Source: a bacterium
Lineage (GTDB): Bacteria > Blakebacterota > Blakebacteria > Blakebacterales > Blakebacteraceae
DNA: 15,538 nt
Assembly: GCA_025774615.1 (NCBI GenBank)
Contig: JALGVQ010000046.1
Coordinates: 15,152 to 30,689, forward strand
Direction of reading: 5' to 3'
Notes under the pieces: generated by a model
The model's database searches: none
Seen by the model: the letters and a program-made list of their open reading frames with translations, nothing else
What the model was told of the DNA's origin: nothing
Position numbers and translations under genes: made by a program
Part shown: positions 14,311-15,538 of the stretch, in pieces
How positions within the stretch are numbered: position 1 is the stretch's first letter
How the letters are laid out: each line of letters begins with the position of its first letter

Positions 14311-15113
14311 CCACGATCGCTCTACGAGTCACTCCTACTCCTGGTTCGATCATTGTCAACCAGGCTCGCGCACTCCTCATGAATCACAAGTGGGAACTGC
14401 TCTTCATGGGGATGGTCACTGTTCTCGGCCATCTGGCTACCCTGAATGCAGCCAAAGATGAACTGTTTATCCGGGATCTCCTGCTGTTCGATGCTACTGG
14501 TGCCCTCAGTTTCCCCATACAGTTCATTCTCGTTCTGTTCGGGGGATTCTGGGCCTTCAGGATATGGGAAGGTCTCCATTCCGGTGAAAAGACGGCATTC
14601 CACTCCTATCCCACGGGTCGGGCGACACACCAGCTTCTTCGGATAGCAGCCGGTGCTGTCATCTTCATCGGTGTCATCACCTTCTTCTGGCTGCTCGGTG
14701 CCACGATAACAGAGATCATCGTACCCGGATTCAGCTGGTTCTCTGCTCCTCAATACAGCGGGTCCGGCTGGTTGATCTCCCTCTTTGGTGTACTGAATGT
14801 CTACCTCTATGCCTCCATCCTCTCTCTGATATTCCGCAGGCCGGAGATCTGGTTCCTGTTCTGGATACCGGTATCCATATCGTTGTTCATGTGGGGTATC
14901 AGCCTGACAGGTATCGATTGGCTGACAGATCTTCTGAAGGGGATCCTCGGATGGCCAAGCGGGATCATGGCAGGATTCGGGTTCGGCAGTTCGCGATCCG
15001 GCGAGCTGGTGGGCCCATATTATCAAAATCCAGACCTCGGGGCTGTGCTGATGTGGACGGTTATCTGCGCCGCCGGCATCCTGCTTGTAGCCCGCATCCA
15101 CCGGGGGGATTGA
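14307..15113 (+). CDS. Six-helix ABC-2-type permease subunit, copy 2 of a tandem pair
   Basis: The 268-residue protein is the paralogue of the preceding permease, with the same six-helix plan and matching landmarks: MNHKWELLFMG, GGFWAFRIWEGLHSGEKTAFHSYPTGR in the coupling-loop position, FFWLLGATITEI, SWFSAPQYSGSGWLISLFGVLN, RRPEIWFLFWIP and VLMWTVICAAG. The most divergent parts are the periplasmic loop after helix 1 and residues about 222-245 before the last helix (GSSRSGELVGPYYQNPD here), where substrate specificity could differ. The ribosome-binding site GAGGAGGT fixes the start. The stop lies 3 bases before the next gene. It presumably forms a heterodimer with copy 1. Confidence 0.88.
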   Translation: MTTIALRVTPTPGSIIVNQARALLMNHKWELLFMGMVTVLGHLATLNAAKDELFIRDLLLFDATGALSFPIQFILVLFGGFWAFRIWEGLHSGEKTAFHSYPTGRATHQLLRIAAGAVIFIGVITFFWLLGATITEIIVPGFSWFSAPQYSGSGWLISLFGVLNVYLYASILSLIFRRPEIWFLFWIPVSISLFMWGISLTGIDWLTDLLKGILGWPSGIMAGFGFGSSRSGELVGPYYQNPDLGAVLMWTVICAAGILLVARIHRGD

Positions 15114-15116
15114 ACG

Positions 15117-15538
15117 ATGGCTGAACCGATCACACTGTCCGGACACCAGCCAGTCACCTGGTTGAGAGTCTATCTGGAGGAATCCCGGTTACTTATCAGA
15201 AGATATTGGTGGCTTCTACTGGGATTCATTCTGGTTCTCACTCCCCTGGTCTACTGGCCACTGATCGCAATATATGAAGATATTCGTAATGGCATTGTCG
15301 AGTGGCAACTGGACCTGAACCATGCCTACATCTGGCCGATATTCCTCCATCCAGTAAAGCTGTTCATGCTGGCTACCGCTGCTTTATGGGCAATGTTGAT
15401 CTGGGGGGACAAGAGCCCCGACCGACGCTCTGTATACTGGACGATGCCGGTGTCACGCCTGACGCATCACACTGCTCGCATTATCCCAGGCGCAATACTG
15501 CTGGTAATCACCTATCTGGTCACCTGGTATTCAGGAGT
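15117..15538 (+). CDS. ABC-2-type permease, third membrane subunit, partial (3' end beyond window)
   Basis: The open frame starts with ATG at 15117, after GGGGGGAT, and is still open after 140 codons at the right edge. The N-terminus MAEPITLSGHQPVTWLRVYLEESRLLIRRYWW precedes a first membrane helix (about 30-53), a periplasmic loop, a second helix (about 74-96), then WGDKSPDRRSVYWTMPVSRLTHHTARI, which is the typical cytoplasmic coupling loop of ABC-2 permeases (D-rs...lP-sR), and the beginning of helix three. It is not a third copy of the two preceding permeases. Multi-permease YtrBCDEF-like systems are known with YtrA-type regulators, so it probably belongs to the same operon. Confidence 0.8.
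   Translation, partial: MAEPITLSGHQPVTWLRVYLEESRLLIRRYWWLLLGFILVLTPLVYWPLIAIYEDIRNGIVEWQLDLNHAYIWPIFLHPVKLFMLATAALWAMLIWGDKSPDRRSVYWTMPVSRLTHHTARIIPGAILLVITYLVTWYSG

Overview
The window (15.5 kb, fairly G+C-rich, densely coded) looks like chromosomal DNA of an uncultured bacterium of the FCB group or a neighbouring phylum (Gemmatimonadota, Krumholzibacteriota, Latescibacterota, Zixibacteria and Fibrobacterota are all possible). The main reason is a full-length homologue of SprA, the giant outer-membrane translocon of the type IX secretion system (T9SS), next to LPS-transport permeases of the LptF/LptG family. Both need a didermal envelope. The phylum is inferred from gene content only. I see no phage, insertion sequence, CRISPR array, tRNA or rRNA.

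Left two thirds, minus strand (9322 down to 1): six closely packed genes read leftwards: sprA; an M28-type glutaminyl-cyclase-like zinc enzyme whose start is coupled to the sprA stop; a ComEA-like helix-hairpin-helix protein with a membrane anchor; a small single-pass membrane protein that vaguely recalls pseudopilins; a degenerate PilM/GspL-like actin-fold protein; and the 5' part of rsmD (16S rRNA m2G966 methyltransferase), cut by the left edge. Short gaps and 4-base overlaps suggest one or two transcription units devoted mostly to envelope export and pilus- or competence-like functions, ending in a housekeeping gene.

Middle (about 9323-9538): a divergent control region. It contains a 34-bp near-perfect palindrome just upstream of the sprA ribosome-binding site, and a promoter-like box so close to the lptF start that the lptF mRNA may be leaderless.

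Right third, plus strand: lptF and lptG (ATGA overlap) encode the inner-membrane permease pair that lifts lipopolysaccharide out of the membrane. A 44-base G-free, pyrimidine-rich spacer follows, which I read as a possible Rho-dependent terminator plus an A-tract for the next promoter. Then comes a YtrA-type ABC-export operon: a short GntR-family repressor with a palindromic operator over its own promoter, the ABC ATPase, two tandemly duplicated six-helix permeases separated by a 22-codon small ORF with its own strong Shine-Dalgarno sequence, and the start of a third, unrelated ABC-2-type permease cut by the right edge. Such modules are usually induced by cell-envelope stress or antibiotics, but the substrate cannot be told from sequence.

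The observations I rate highest are the sprA/glutaminyl-cyclase coupling, the sprA-leader palindrome with the sprA/lptFG divergence, and the coupled small ORF between the duplicated permeases.
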